DNA of 64,000 nt from positions 217,378,250 to 217,442,249 of the forward strand of contig CATIUR010000001.1 in assembly GCA_949592205.1 (NCBI GenBank), given 5' to 3'. The position numbers and the translations under genes were made by a program. Numbering within the stretch: position 1 is the stretch's first letter; every line of letters begins with the position of its first letter. Below are positions 22,875 through 33,633 of the stretch, in pieces. The DNA comes from Helichrysum umbraculigerum (Eukaryota; Streptophyta; Magnoliopsida; Asterales; Asteraceae). The notes beneath the pieces were generated by a model. The model worked only from the letters and a program-made list of their open reading frames with translations. It did not search any database and was not told where the DNA came from.

Positions 22875-23783
22875 ATGGCAACTCAAAGTTCCTCAACTAA
22901 CGATTTTGTTGGTTCGTCAAATGCGTCAAATGCACCAACCATTGTTCAAGTCTTTACAACAAAACGTAATCCGGAGATTTGGTGTAACTTTGACAAAGTG
23001 TTGTTGTCGGATGGTTCGACTAAAGCACATTGTAAACGATGTGGGAGTTTTTTAAAAGCCGACTCCAACTCAACGTTGAGCAAACATACTTTAAAGTATT
23101 GTAGTGCAAACAAAACTAATCCGGAGGAGGGTCAAGCAACCATGTCGCGGGATGGAGGTATTTTCACATACCAAGCGGATCGTTGTCGAGAAGCATTTGC
23201 CGGCTTTGTGATTCAAGAAGCTTTGCCGTTCAACCACTTCGACAACCCTCGGCTTACTAAGGTTATTCAAAATACTCTTCAACCCCGATATAATCATATA
23301 TCACGTCTTACTCTTAGACGTGATGCACTTAAATTGTGGAAAAATGCTAAAATTCAACTAATAACCGGTTTTGAAAACTTAACTACAAGTGTATCACTAA
23401 CAACCGATGTTTGGTCGACTCCTCATGGTTTGCCCGGTTCGTACCTTTGTGTTACCGCACATTGGGTTGATCCCTCAACTTGACAAATGATGAAACGTAC
23501 CATTGCTTTTGAAGACTTTGAGTATCCTCACACGGGTCAAAATTTATTTTGCATGTTACGGGATGTAATGAAAATGTTTAAATTAGAACAAAAGGTTTTT
23601 TCTATCTCGTTTGATAATGCGAGTAATAACACAAACGCCGTTCAAAAATTAATACTAAAATACAACCCACCTTTGAAAGGCATTTTCTACCATAGTAGAT
23701 GTGTTGCACACATAATTAACTTGGTTGTGCAAGACGGGTTAGCGGTTCGACAAATAAGTGAAGTAAAAGATATAAAGATATAG
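22875..23783 (+). pseudogene. hAT transposase, N-terminal part, with one stop and 3' truncation
   Basis: The ATG at 22875 is preferred to that at 22794 because it starts the usual Ser/Thr-rich leader before the zinc finger. A BED-type finger (C..C..H..C pattern, CKRCGSF then LSKHTLKYC) lies at about residues 50-75. It is followed by the hAT block ending SLTTDVWSTPHG and, after a TGA (23481-23483), by FSISFDNASNN and FYHSRCVAHIINLVV. Reading stays in one frame across the TGA, so it is a point mutation. The C-terminal dimerisation domain and part of the catalytic core are gone: at about 23774 the sequence switches to an unrelated ORF. It cannot make active transposase. Confidence 0.85.
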
Positions 23784-23796
23784 AGGACATGCAGTT

Positions 23797-24675
23797 GTGT
23801 GGCACGAATTTTCACAAAAACCTTACGCTAAAGATGGAAATTCATACAAAGATATAGAGGACATGCAGTTGCGGGTTATCCAACGATGTCTTGCGCACAC
23901 CATTTCTCATAGAAGGGAGAACACAGAGAGAGTCGGTTTCGCCGACTTATGGTATATGAGGAAGTTTGTAGCGGAGGAGAATATCAATGTTCCATACGCT
24001 GTTGCCTGGTATTTACATCATGATGCTAGCGGGATTAGAGGGGCATCCCCTATCTGTGGGGGACAATTTGTGACTAGGATTGCCAAGTCCTTCAACATCA
24101 GTTTTGAGAATTTAGAGCGAGTGACGACTAGGCCAAAAACAGTAGGGCTAGTTCAGTTTCAGGGGGCACAGGCTGTCTCAGTTGTCAATAACCGGTTCGT
24201 GCCCTACCAGGAACCACCACCAGAGGAGCAAGCGGCTCAACCACCGAGAAGAAGAAGAAGAAGACAACAGCAGGTGGAACAAGAACAACATCAAGAGGAA
24301 GAAACTGCATATGAGCAGGGAGGTTTCCAGCAGCAAGGCGCGGCACTACCATCCATGCTGAATATTATGCATGGTATTCAGGGCCTTCAGGTTAGCCATA
24401 ATGATTTTTCGCAGGAAGTCAGGTATGAGCTTGGAGCACAGCGCTACCACAACGCTTGGTCGGCACACAACACACAAAGACTTTCTGAAGTGGTGCCCAA
24501 CTACCGACCTACATCCTACCACTACCCACCCATGTGGGGTCAGTCTGGAGCAAGCTATCCACCACCGGTTTATGACGAGGGTGCCGCCTTGGCAGAGCTG
24601 CAGGAAGAGTATCGAAGGCAGCAGGAGAGAGAGCAAGAGGAGCGTGGATTCCCCTATGACTATTCCCCATTTTGA
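23797..24675 (+). CDS. Athila-like retrotransposon ORF1 fragment captured in the hAT element
   Basis: The 292-codon open frame begins around WHEFSQKPYAKDG. It has the block CLAHTISHRRENTERVGFADLWYM...YAVAWYLHH...GGQFVTRIAKSF, which resembles the Arabidopsis retrotransposon ORF-1 (Athila gag-like) family. The C-terminal half is Pro/Gln/Arg/Glu-rich with a run of six Arg. A 24-bp direct repeat (23774-23797 and 23848-23871) lies exactly at the join to the hAT transposase. It has no stop, unlike the transposase part. Whether it is translated is unknown. Confidence 0.6.
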   Translation: MWHEFSQKPYAKDGNSYKDIEDMQLRVIQRCLAHTISHRRENTERVGFADLWYMRKFVAEENINVPYAVAWYLHHDASGIRGASPICGGQFVTRIAKSFNISFENLERVTTRPKTVGLVQFQGAQAVSVVNNRFVPYQEPPPEEQAAQPPRRRRRRQQQVEQEQHQEEETAYEQGGFQQQGAALPSMLNIMHGIQGLQVSHNDFSQEVRYELGAQRYHNAWSAHNTQRLSEVVPNYRPTSYHYPPMWGQSGASYPPPVYDEGAALAELQEEYRRQQEREQEERGFPYDYSPF

Positions 24676-25370
24676 GTGCTTGCGTGCCTCATGTGATTCA
24701 GACACTTTTCTAGACAATTTGATTACGGTTTATTTAAGTACTTTTAATTTTATGTTTGGATATTTTGGAATGCTTGACTGTGGATGGCGTTTGGGTACGT
24801 TTTTGTACAACGACATCCCAAAACACTTTTCTATTTGAATTTAGGTGAAATTTCAGCGGAAAATGGTCAGTAATGCTGGATCATGCCTTTAGTACCCGGC
24901 CTGTACAGTTGTACCTAACGGGTAATGTGTGGAAAATGTTGACAGAAATGTATCAAGCCAAAGTACCCGGCGGGAACACTGTCTACCCGGTGGGAACCCA
25001 GTATATCCGGCGGGAACTATAGATACCCGGCGGGTACACTGTACCCGGTTTGAAACCGGGTTTTCGACCCGAACCGGTTCCAACCCGGTACAAACCGGTT
25101 AGTATAGGGTTGGGTTTTCCCTCACTCAAAACCGGGTCGGTTTCGGGTCGGATTGGTCAAAACCCGGTTTTTGGTCTTTGACCAATACCCGGTTCGGTTA
25201 TTCAGGTCGGGTCGGGTCGGGTATTCGAAAAAACCGGTCTTGTTCACCACTAATTTGAGGCTCATGTTTATACAGTAAAACATTAGAGATAAACGTCACA
25301 AAACCCTCAAACCGCTTCCAGTCTTTCACATCACCAGATAAACAAAATAAGCTTTACGATTTCACAGGCA

Positions 25371-27592
25371 ATGGCGAATGCCGCTGACGTAGACGCGCTG
25401 GACTTTGAACCTGATGACGATGATCTCATGGACGATGATGCCGCGGTCGACGTTGACGCTTCTTCCCCCGGCGCCGCCGCTCATATACCTAAACTTAAAT
25501 CTGCTATCACTGGTGGATCTACCGCCGCCGACGACGTTTCTTCCGGTCCCAAAAAAACTAAAGGACGTGGTTTCCGTGAAGAAATTGATGCCGGACGGAG
25601 TAATCGTATGTCCGGTCGGTTCGATTCACTCGATTCCGATGGAGGTCCCGGTCCTGAACGATGTTAGTTATTTTTCTACTCTCTTATATTCTGTTTGTAT
25701 ATGTATAACTAATAATTGTTATATACACGTACAATTTGTTGTTTAGGCTTTATGCTTATTCTGAACTTCTAGGTTTTTGGATCTGACATTTTACTCATAA
25801 ATTAGGTGCTGTTTTCGCTGGTTATTTTAATGTTTGTTTAAATTATATTTGGATCTAAATTTTTGCTCAAATATCGTAATATAAATGTAGCTCAGTGTCT
25901 TAAAATGTGGATTAATTGGAGAGATAACTGTGATTAGAACTTATAAGGTTTGACAAGGAGTTCTGTGACAATTCGTTTCGACATACATTAGGTGAACAGT
26001 CAGTCAACTATTGTTATAGATAAGGGATGGCGAGTCATTTTGGCTCAGCTTCTTTGTTTTTTAGCTTCCAGTGGTTGTTAAGAGCGTTAGAATGTGTGAG
26101 TGAGAGGTGTGACAGTGAAGGATTGATTTAGGAAATATAAGAAGTTTCAATAATTGCTACAATTCTGGGTGATGTATTAGTCATCATGTAGAATTTTGGA
26201 AGCTAGGTGAGGGGTGATAGACTGATAATTGCTATGCACAAATCATTTTTTAGCGATTAACGCTGTACTCCTTTAGCTAATTTGTTATGGTTGTATAATT
26301 TGAGTAACTGGTAAGGTTACTATACTTTTTGGTTGAAAGGTCATTAAGTTACAAAAAACAAGTCTATACAGATTTCAAGGGAATGGTTATGTTGTAAAAG
26401 TTATGTTCCTAGCTTAGGTCAGATGTTATATTTGCAGTCGGAGTTAATCTTAGTATCAAAACATGGATTGCCGGACCACCCGCTTTTCCATTCTGGATCG
26501 TTCGTATCGGATTGCTGTACATTTTTGTTCCGGAACGATTGGGCTTCGTATTGGATGAAAAAAATTGACGTTCCAAACGTTCCATAATCCATACCAGAAA
26601 ACGAACTTCCAAGGTTAATGGGTTCGCTGATCTGAATTTGGTTACATCGTACTACGTTATATGTTACATGGTATCCAAAATGAGCCTAGCCTCTTACGTA
26701 ACGAATTTCAAGGACCTGGCTAACTGCATTCCCGATTCACATTCACGTACAGAAACATCTTAGTTCCATGTGACTTTATTTAATATATTTTTCTGTGGTA
26801 ATGAGCCATCAAACCACAGTCATTAATGGCCCATTTACTTATTATATTTGCTGTAGAGTCATATTTCTTCTATTGTTGCTTTTGCCTTTTTGGGTAAGGG
26901 ATAAAATGCATGACATTGGGCCTTTTGAGCACCGTAGTTATGTTTTATTTTTTTTTGGAAAAGGATTTTGAAAATGCAGGTAACTCATAGATGGATAGGG
27001 AAAATCAAATTTGGGCATGCTGGTGAACTTTGGGTATGGTAGTGAGCCGTGAAACCTACAACTTCACGGATCTTCGTTCTGGGACTAATTTGCACAAAAT
27101 GTCTGTATTTTGGTGTATATTGTGCAGTAGGTTTAGATACTTCCTATGATGCTATCTGATTCATATCAAACTAGTAAATAACCCGCACAAAGCGGCGGAT
27201 AGTTGTAAGCGGGTGAACGTTTGCCAGTTTAAGCTATTTGTTATTCAGATAAATCAATCAATATGACATCTCCCTTTCTAATACCTAAAATTACATATAG
27301 TGTGCATGTGTTGTAAATTGGTTGAAAATTGATTTTATATACTTAGAAACTTTTTTGATTATGGAATGTGCATTAAATATATGAGGGGCATGGAAGTCAT
27401 TTCCGATGTTACTTTTGTAAGGTATCAAGCAATAAGCCTAAATGCTTTATAATGGAGTATAGATAGATCATTATCTTATAAATAAAATATTACGTACTTC
27501 ATTCAAAGTACATGCAACACGTTTTAACCAACCTACCGTAATGCCACTTAGCACCATCATTTTTACCGCCGCATTGCGCGGGTACTATGCTA

Positions 27593-27654
<62 letters not shown>

Positions 27655-30600
27655 GATGAGGACACGCAACAATATATGCAATATAGTTGCAATCTTCAGT
27701 AATTAAAGGTAAAAAATAATTATTTCAGCTCCAAACAATCAAAATCGATCAAACATGAAGAAACATCAACTTTAAACCCTAATCCCAATTTATTAAGTGT
27801 GGCACACGTTATCCAAACCCTTAAACAAAACAAACGAAAAGAAGGAGAAAGAAATTAGGAGCATACGTGAAGGAGCGTAAGGGTGAGTAAGAGCCGTATC
27901 AAACCAAAGTTGCGCTTCACAAAGTTGATCTTTCGTTTCGCCTTGAATGAAATCAAAGAATTTGGGGGCCGAGAAATATTCGTAATCAACATCAATCGTT
28001 ACATCTCCTCCTGAATCCTCCATATTCGCCACGTGATGAAAACAACCTGTGGCTTTATTTATAGAGGCTTTTAAGACAAATTGAAAGAACAGAGAAAGGA
28101 TAAACTGGAAACAACACAGAGAGAAATAAAGCTTGAAAATTTCTGCTGAATAATCTTAAATAAACGATTACATTAATTAAACTAAAAAGATAACTGACTT
28201 CCTAAAAGAATGGAACTTAACGTTAACTAGTCAAATAACAAAACAATTCCCACAACCCATAAAATTAGCATACTATGGAAATTATTCCACCTACAATATT
28301 TGACTTATTTTACCCATGACTCATCAGAAAATAAAGCAGTGATATGCACTACTTTTTAACAGCTTACAATTTATTTATTTAACAATAAAATAAAAGAGAA
28401 AAATAACCTACCTATCAGATACTTCGCTAGGAGGTTTATATAACAGGAACAATTCAACAGTTGTTAAACCCGGGAGAATAGGTCTTTTATTCCAACAATC
28501 ATAGAGATCGTATCTTAATTTTTTCGAACTTAAGGAACTTGATTGGTTAACAAGCTGACGTTTTGCAAAGTTTCGACGTCCTTGATTGAGAAGTAAAAAG
28601 AGAGTGATACATCATTTACTCACTTTAATAATTATATATATTTCGAAATATTAGAATTTTTTTTTGAAAGGCAGAGAGATTTCATTAATACTCGACTATC
28701 AGCAAGTCGCTAGATAGTCATAAGAGAACATTATACAAACCCGAGTTGCACAACTACAATTAAACACCATAATGTTCCGGATCTTAACTGCAAGGGAGCT
28801 AAAATGGATGAAAAAAACCTGACAAATCCAAGAAAAAATCCCCGACTAATGGCCGAGCCACCGATTTTCACCCTAGATCGTTTTTGATAGCACCCCATAC
28901 AGATCCGGATTATCATTATGACACCCAAAGCAAATGAATTTTACATCTTTACAAATAAAAAATGAAAACTTGTGATCTCCAGTTCTTCTTGCACCTTAAT
29001 CCAACTTGCTACTGTCTTGTTCCCACTTCCAAAAAATTATTACCGATTATATCTTGAATTCACACCATCTTTTCCATGTTAAATCATTTCTTCTTGCTCT
29101 ACTTTTGATCCAAAAATAACTAAGACTTTGCACCTCTTCTTTTAACCGTTGCCATGAGGTTGAAACACCATTAAAACAAGCTTCGTTCCTCGCTTTCCAT
29201 ATGCACCAACAGGCTGTGAAGATGATAGCCTGAATGACTGAACTATTCCAACAATTTTCGCTCTCCGATATGCAAAGAAGATCACGAATGGAAAAAGCAA
29301 AAATGGGGGTTATTTTGCACCATGAGCTAATAAAACACCATAACATACTAGCGAATTCACAAGAGATTAATAATTGAATAATGGATTCTTCAGACTGATT
29401 GCATAATGGACAAAAAGTAGATGAAACCTGGATATTTCTTTTGGTCAAAGCTGTTTTGGTAGGAATACGATCCATTTCCGCTCTCCACAAGAATATATTA
29501 ACCTTACCTGGAACCCACTTACACCATTTAAAATGAAATTCTTTAGCTCGAACAGAGGCATTGATGATGGAATGTCTGGCAGAGGCAACCGAAAATACAC
29601 CTGTTGTATCTCCCTTCCAAATCCACAAGCCGTTTTCATTTAAAATAAGTTGCAACACATCCAGATTGTAATCCGGATCTGTATGGGGTGCTATCAAAAA
29701 CGATCTTGGGTGAAAACCGGTGGCTCGGCCTCTAGAGTCGGGGATTTTTTCTTGGATTTGTCAGGTTTTTTTCATCCATTTTAGCTCCCTTGCAGTTAAG
29801 ATTCGGAAGATTATGGTGTTTACTTGTAGTTGTGCAACTCGGGTTTGTATAATGTTCTCTTATGACTATCTAGCGACTTGCTAATAGTCGAGTATTAATG
29901 AAATCTCTCTGCCTTTCAAAAAAAGTTCTAATATTTCAAAATATATATAATTATTAAAGTGAGTAAATGGTGTATCGCTCTCTTTTTACTTCTCAATCAA
30001 GGACGTCGAAACTTTGCCAAACGTCTGCTTGTTAACCAATCAAGTTCCTTAAGTTCGAAAAAATTAAAGTACGATCTCTATGATTGTTGGAATAAAAGAC
30101 CTATTCTTCCGGGTTTAACAACTGTTGAATTGTTCCTGTTAAATAAACCTCCTAGCGAAGTATCTGTTAGGTGGGTTATTTTTCTCTTTTATTTTATTGT
30201 TAAATAAATAAATTGTAAGCCGTTAAAAAGTAGTGCATATCACTGCTTTATTTTCCAGATGAGTCATGGGTAGAATAAGTCAAATATTGTAGGTGGAATA
30301 AATTCCATAGTATGCTAATTTTTTGGGTAGTAGGAATTGTTTTGTTATTTGACTAGTTAACGTTAAGTTCCATTCTTTTAGGAAGTCAGTTATCTTTTTA
30401 GTTTATATAATGTAATCGTTTATTGAAGATTATTCAGCATAAATTTTCAAGCTTTATTTTTCTTTGTGTTGTTTCCAGTTTATCCTTTCTCTGTTCTTTC
30501 AATTTGTCTTATAAGCCACTATAAATAAAGCCACAAGTTGTTTTCATCGCGTGGCGATTCAGGAGGAGATGTAACGATTGATGTTGATTACGAATATTTC

Positions 30601-31760
30601 TCGGCCCCCAAATTCTTTGATTTCTTTCAAGGCGAAACGGAAGATCAAATTTGTGAACCGCAACTTTGGTTTGATACAGCCCTTACGCTCCTTCACGTAT
30701 GCTCCCAATTTCTTTCTCCTTCTTTTCGTTTGTTTTGTTTAAGGGTTTGGATAACGTGTGCCCCACTTAATAAATTGGGATTAGGGTTTAAAGTTGATGT
30801 TTCTTCATGTTTGATCGATTTTGATTGTTTGGAGCTGAAATAATTATTTTTGACCTTTAATTACTGAAGATTGCAACTATATTGCATATATTGTTGCGTG
30901 TCCTCATCTACTTTTTATATATATATAGTGGGAGGATCCAGGGGGAAGTGTAATATTCATCACGATGCATTTTAATAATTTTCGCGAATACAAATATCAA
31001 AAAATAAAAGGGAGAATTAATAAATGTTGATCAGAATTGATGCTATGAATGTTAAACTTCCTTGATAAATTCTTTTTATAGTTTATAACATCAATTAATG
31101 AATATTATATCGTTAATATTCACCGAGGTGAATGTTAGTTAAAATTCATCACGATGAATGTTAAATTTGTGAAAATGTTAATTTTTTAACATTCATCGTG
31201 AAGAATGTTAAGTTAACATTCATTACGATGAATGTTAACAATTTATTAAATAAAAATTCATAAACTATGATTTAAAAATGAATTTCATCATATAATATAT
31301 TCTTTATAGCATCGATTTTGATTATTATTTACTATTAAAATTATTTCTCTTTTTAAAATTTTTATTGACAAAGTTAAAATGCTCTGTGATGAATATTACA
31401 CTTCCCCCTTCCCCCAAAATTAGTGTTTCCCTCTTGAACCCTCTCCTATATACTAGCATAGTACCCGCGCAATGCGGCGGTAAAAATGATGGTGCTAAGT
31501 GGCATTACAGTAGGTTGGTGAAAACGTGTTGCATGTACTTTGAATGAAGTACGTAATATTTTATTTATACGATAATAATATATTAATATATAAAAGAGAT
31601 GTTAGATTTATTTATAGTAAATTTGCAATAGATGTAATATTAATACGGAATAGATTTCTATTAATGGAAATGTTTTAATTGAGTGAAGGGTAATTTTGAC
31701 ATTTTTCGTTGTTGAGTCCATTTTTAAGATATTATAGAGATGCTTAATAGATAGTATATA

Positions 31761-31805
<45 letters not shown>

Positions 31806-33633
31806 TTTTTTTATCTTATAAATAAATAATTAATGGAAATGTTTTAATTGAGTGAAGGGTAATTTTGACATTTCCCGTTGTTGAGTCCATTTTTAAGATA
31901 GTATAGAGATGCTTTATAGATAGTATAGATATAGATATGCAGCACGAGCAAGCACGTGTCTCTGTACTTTTTCTTTATTTGTGTGTTTTTATACTTTCTT
32001 GTGGTCTGGGACCTATCTGGTCGCCAATAGTGAATAATGTTTAATAGTACTCACGTTTTTGTATAGATATGCAGCACGAGCAAGCACGTGTCTCTGTACT
32101 TTTTCTTTATTTGTGTGTGTTTTATACTTTCTTGTGGTCTGGGACCTATCTGGTCGCCAATAGTGAATAATGTTTAATAGGACTCACGTTTTTGTTGGAC
32201 GGCTAGTCACAAAAAAAAGTTAATATACAAACACATATACTACGTATTACATAGTATGTATGCTACAAGGGAAATGGATTGAGCCCTAACTAGACAGTCG
32301 AAAATGGACGTATTCAACAAGGTCATGGGTAAACTATGGGCTATGATTATCCACTTTTTCGTTACATTCTTTTTGTTGTACGTCCTAGTGTAGATAGTCA
32401 ACATCTATGCGTGCATAATTAGTTGTGGACTCATTGACAAGGAGGACTCAGTATCCAGCGTTAGTTATTATACATGTGATGTTTCTCATGCTGAAACTGA
32501 TATCACTAAAGCTTTATCATCCGCAGCAATTTTGTATAACTTATCTGTTGCATGTACATTTAAGAAATGTTTCATAAACTATGCTGACCGTAAGGACCAT
32601 CTAAATAAAGTTACATTGACCAGCCTGCTTGATACAATATGTAATAAGATTGCAAAGAGAAAATGGATAGACTCCATGCAGGTTTTTCTGTATTGTAGTC
32701 ATTGGGCTGCATAGATCTTAGTTATGGATAATACTATTAAATACAGAGTAACAAACACTGTGGATTTCCAATTTTGGTTTCATTTGAAATGAAGAAAATG
32801 ATGAATTTACGTAGTATAATAGATATATTTGGTAATGTGTCAAGTACTCATTCCAGAAGATCTAGTACGCATTTCTATTTTTAAAAGATTTTAACGGTGA
32901 ATTTAATCATTTAGGACTCGACATCATCTTCTTTCATATACATTAATTGCCTTGACATGCTAATGATAATGCATCTTAGATGACATGTGATAAACATGTT
33001 TTAGCTTTTTTTATGCTTTTATGTACAGTATTTGAAAAATTCAAAAGGTATCATTTCTACTAATACCTTAAACTACTTGGAACTGTGTAGCAATTGAAGG
33101 GTGGATTATTCTTGTTACTGGAGTTCATGAAGAAGCACAAGAAGATGACCTACAAAATGCGTTTGGAGAGTTTGGGGAGATAAAGAATCTGCATTTAAAT
33201 CTTGACCGCCGAACTGGGTTTGTTAAGGTATAATAGTTGTGATTTCTTTATTATGTATTTTGAAGGTTTGTACAGAGTGGATACTTAAAAATTATAACTC
33301 TATCTCATGCTAGTGATATGACATCATTTATTGTTTGGTTAAAGGGCTATGCACTCATCGAGTATGAAAACTATGAGGAAGCAGAAAAGGCTATAACCTC
33401 AATGGACGGACGTGAACTTCTCACTCAGTCTGTCAATGTTGATTGGGCATTTAGCAGAGGTCCTTTTAAAAGGAGAAATAACAGGAAAAGGTATGTTTCT
33501 CACACTCATTCCTTAAATGCAATTTTCTGCCTCTTCTTCTATATATATTAAGCACTTGATATTATTGTGTGCTACTTTTGTCTGTAGGTCACCACGCGGG
33601 CCTCGGTCAAGAAGTCCTCGTAGGAGATTTTGA
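25371..33633 (+). CDS. Y14: RNA-binding protein Y14 (RBM8A), exon junction complex core
   Basis: Y14 pairs with Mago and is deposited upstream of exon joins in the nucleus, where it helps mRNA export, localisation and nonsense-mediated decay (family knowledge). Coding exons: 25371-25662, 33091-33227, 33345-33490, 33588-33633, all with GT-AG borders and joining in frame to 206 aa, the usual plant length of about 200. The N-terminal third is acidic (VDALDFEPDDDDLMDDD) and then basic (KKTKGRGFREE). The RRM runs from about residue 100 to 180, with RNP2 ILVTGV and RNP1 GYALIEYE. The tail is Arg/Ser-rich and ends RSRSPRRRF. The ATG opens MANAADVDALDFEP, like other plant Y14 proteins. Intron 1 is 7.4 kb and full of transposon remnants; introns 2 and 3 are about 100 bp. 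A hAT element ends about 120 bp before the ATG. The gene itself looks intact. Confidence 0.95.
25663..27170 (+). other. Y14 intron 1, first part
   Basis: The donor is gttagt at 25663. The stretch is ordinary AT-rich intron DNA in which I recognise no gene or repeat. Transposon-derived sequence starts at 27171. Confidence 0.6.
27171..27463 (-). mobile_element. Helitron-like element, 293 bp
   Basis: Read on the - strand it starts TCTATACT (27463) and ends with a GC hairpin (ccgccgctttgtgcggg), then TTATTTA and CTAG (27174-27171). It sits between A and T. This fits Helitron ends: 5' TC, a 3' hairpin followed by CTRR, and insertion at AT. No RepHel gene is present, so it is non-autonomous. Confidence 0.6.
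27594..27653. repeat. (TA)n microsatellite, about 60 bp
   Basis: Uninterrupted TA dinucleotides directly follow the CTAG end of the Helitron-like sequence in the left palindrome arm. In the right arm the same place has only a short TA run (about 30916-30927). Confidence 0.95.
27865..28032 (-). pseudogene. TPX2-like first exon fragment, left palindrome arm
   Basis: The segment opens with an ATG at 28032 (MANMEDSGGDVTIDVDYEYF) and has the TPX2 N-terminal signature SAPKFFDF...GET...AQLWFDTA...YAPS, ending at a GTATGC donor (27864). TPX2 proteins bind spindle microtubules and activate Aurora kinase (family knowledge). Only this exon is present, so it is a captured fragment in antisense to Y14. 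Confidence 0.7.
29047..29697 (-). pseudogene. LINE (non-LTR retrotransposon) 3' end: RT zinc-binding domain
   Basis: The 216-codon open segment has the zf-RVT pattern found at the end of plant LINE ORF2: F.VASARHSI...FHFKWCKWVPGKVNIFLWRAEMDRIPTKTALTKRNI...CPLCNQSEESIIQLLISCEFASMLW. The RT and endonuclease domains are absent, because the upstream side runs into the palindrome arm at 29672. The - strand 3' side (28940-29046) is a short tail region. Confidence 0.75.
30555..30700 (+). pseudogene. TPX2-like first exon fragment, right palindrome arm
   Basis: This is the inverted partner of 27865-28032. It has lost the start region (the ATG context is deleted) and about 10 bp before the YAPS block, so it is more damaged. 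It lies in sense to Y14 and keeps the following gtatgc donor, so it could in principle act as a cryptic exon. Confidence 0.65.
31453..31929 (-). mobile_element. Helitron-like element with duplicated 5' end
   Basis: On the - strand it starts TCTATACTATCTATAAAGC (31929) and ends with hairpin ccgccgcattgcgcggg, TACTATG and CTAG (31456-31453). The 5' end block is present twice (about 31664-31760 and 31831-31929), separated by a TA/TG microsatellite, as in head-to-tail partial dimers. The 3' end is the one duplicated in the left palindrome arm (27590-27593). Confidence 0.6.
31935..32193. repeat. Tandem duplication of about 130 bp in Y14 intron 1
   Basis: Two nearly identical copies start gatatgcagcacgagcaagc and share gtggtctgggacctatc and a gtgaataatgtttaatag end. 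They differ by only a few bases, so the duplication is recent. Confidence 0.85.
32194..33090 (+). other. Y14 intron 1, last part
   Basis: No repeat or gene is recognised. A short open segment at 32532-32714 has no recognisable product. The acceptor is ctgtgtag at 33083-33090. Confidence 0.55.

Larger units (their letters stand above)
22442..25252 (+). mobile_element. hAT transposon, non-autonomous (2,811 bp)
   Basis: A perfect 8-bp duplication atttgagg (22434-22441 and 25253-25260) flanks the element, the hAT size. The ends are inverted: taggcgtgaccaaaa at the left against tagtggtgaacaaga at the right, close to the TAGGGGTGxxCAAA start of many plant hATs. Both subterminal regions (22450-22640 and 24890-25250) are packed with short acccgg/ccgggt blocks. 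Inside are the first part of a hAT transposase and then an unrelated Athila-like ORF. The right end lies about 120 bp before the Y14 start codon. Confidence 0.88.
27479..31566. repeat. Large palindrome in Y14 intron 1
   Basis: The left arm (about 27479-28912) and right arm (about 29672-31566) are inverted copies, matching at roughly nine bases in ten or better. In order from outside inward each arm holds a Helitron 3' end, an AT microsatellite or its remnant, a TPX2-like exon fragment, about 700 bp of unassigned DNA and the edge of a LINE. The right arm has about 520 bp of extra AT-rich DNA (30925-31448) with repeated 'acattcatc-cgatgaatgttaa' palindromes. The loop (28913-29671) is LINE sequence. 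A transcript of intron 1 could fold into a long hairpin. Confidence 0.85.

Noticed and set aside
28690..28940. Open frame of 65 codons on the - strand of the palindrome arm
   Set aside because: It is antisense to LINE-edge sequence and has no counterpart conserved as protein in the other arm.
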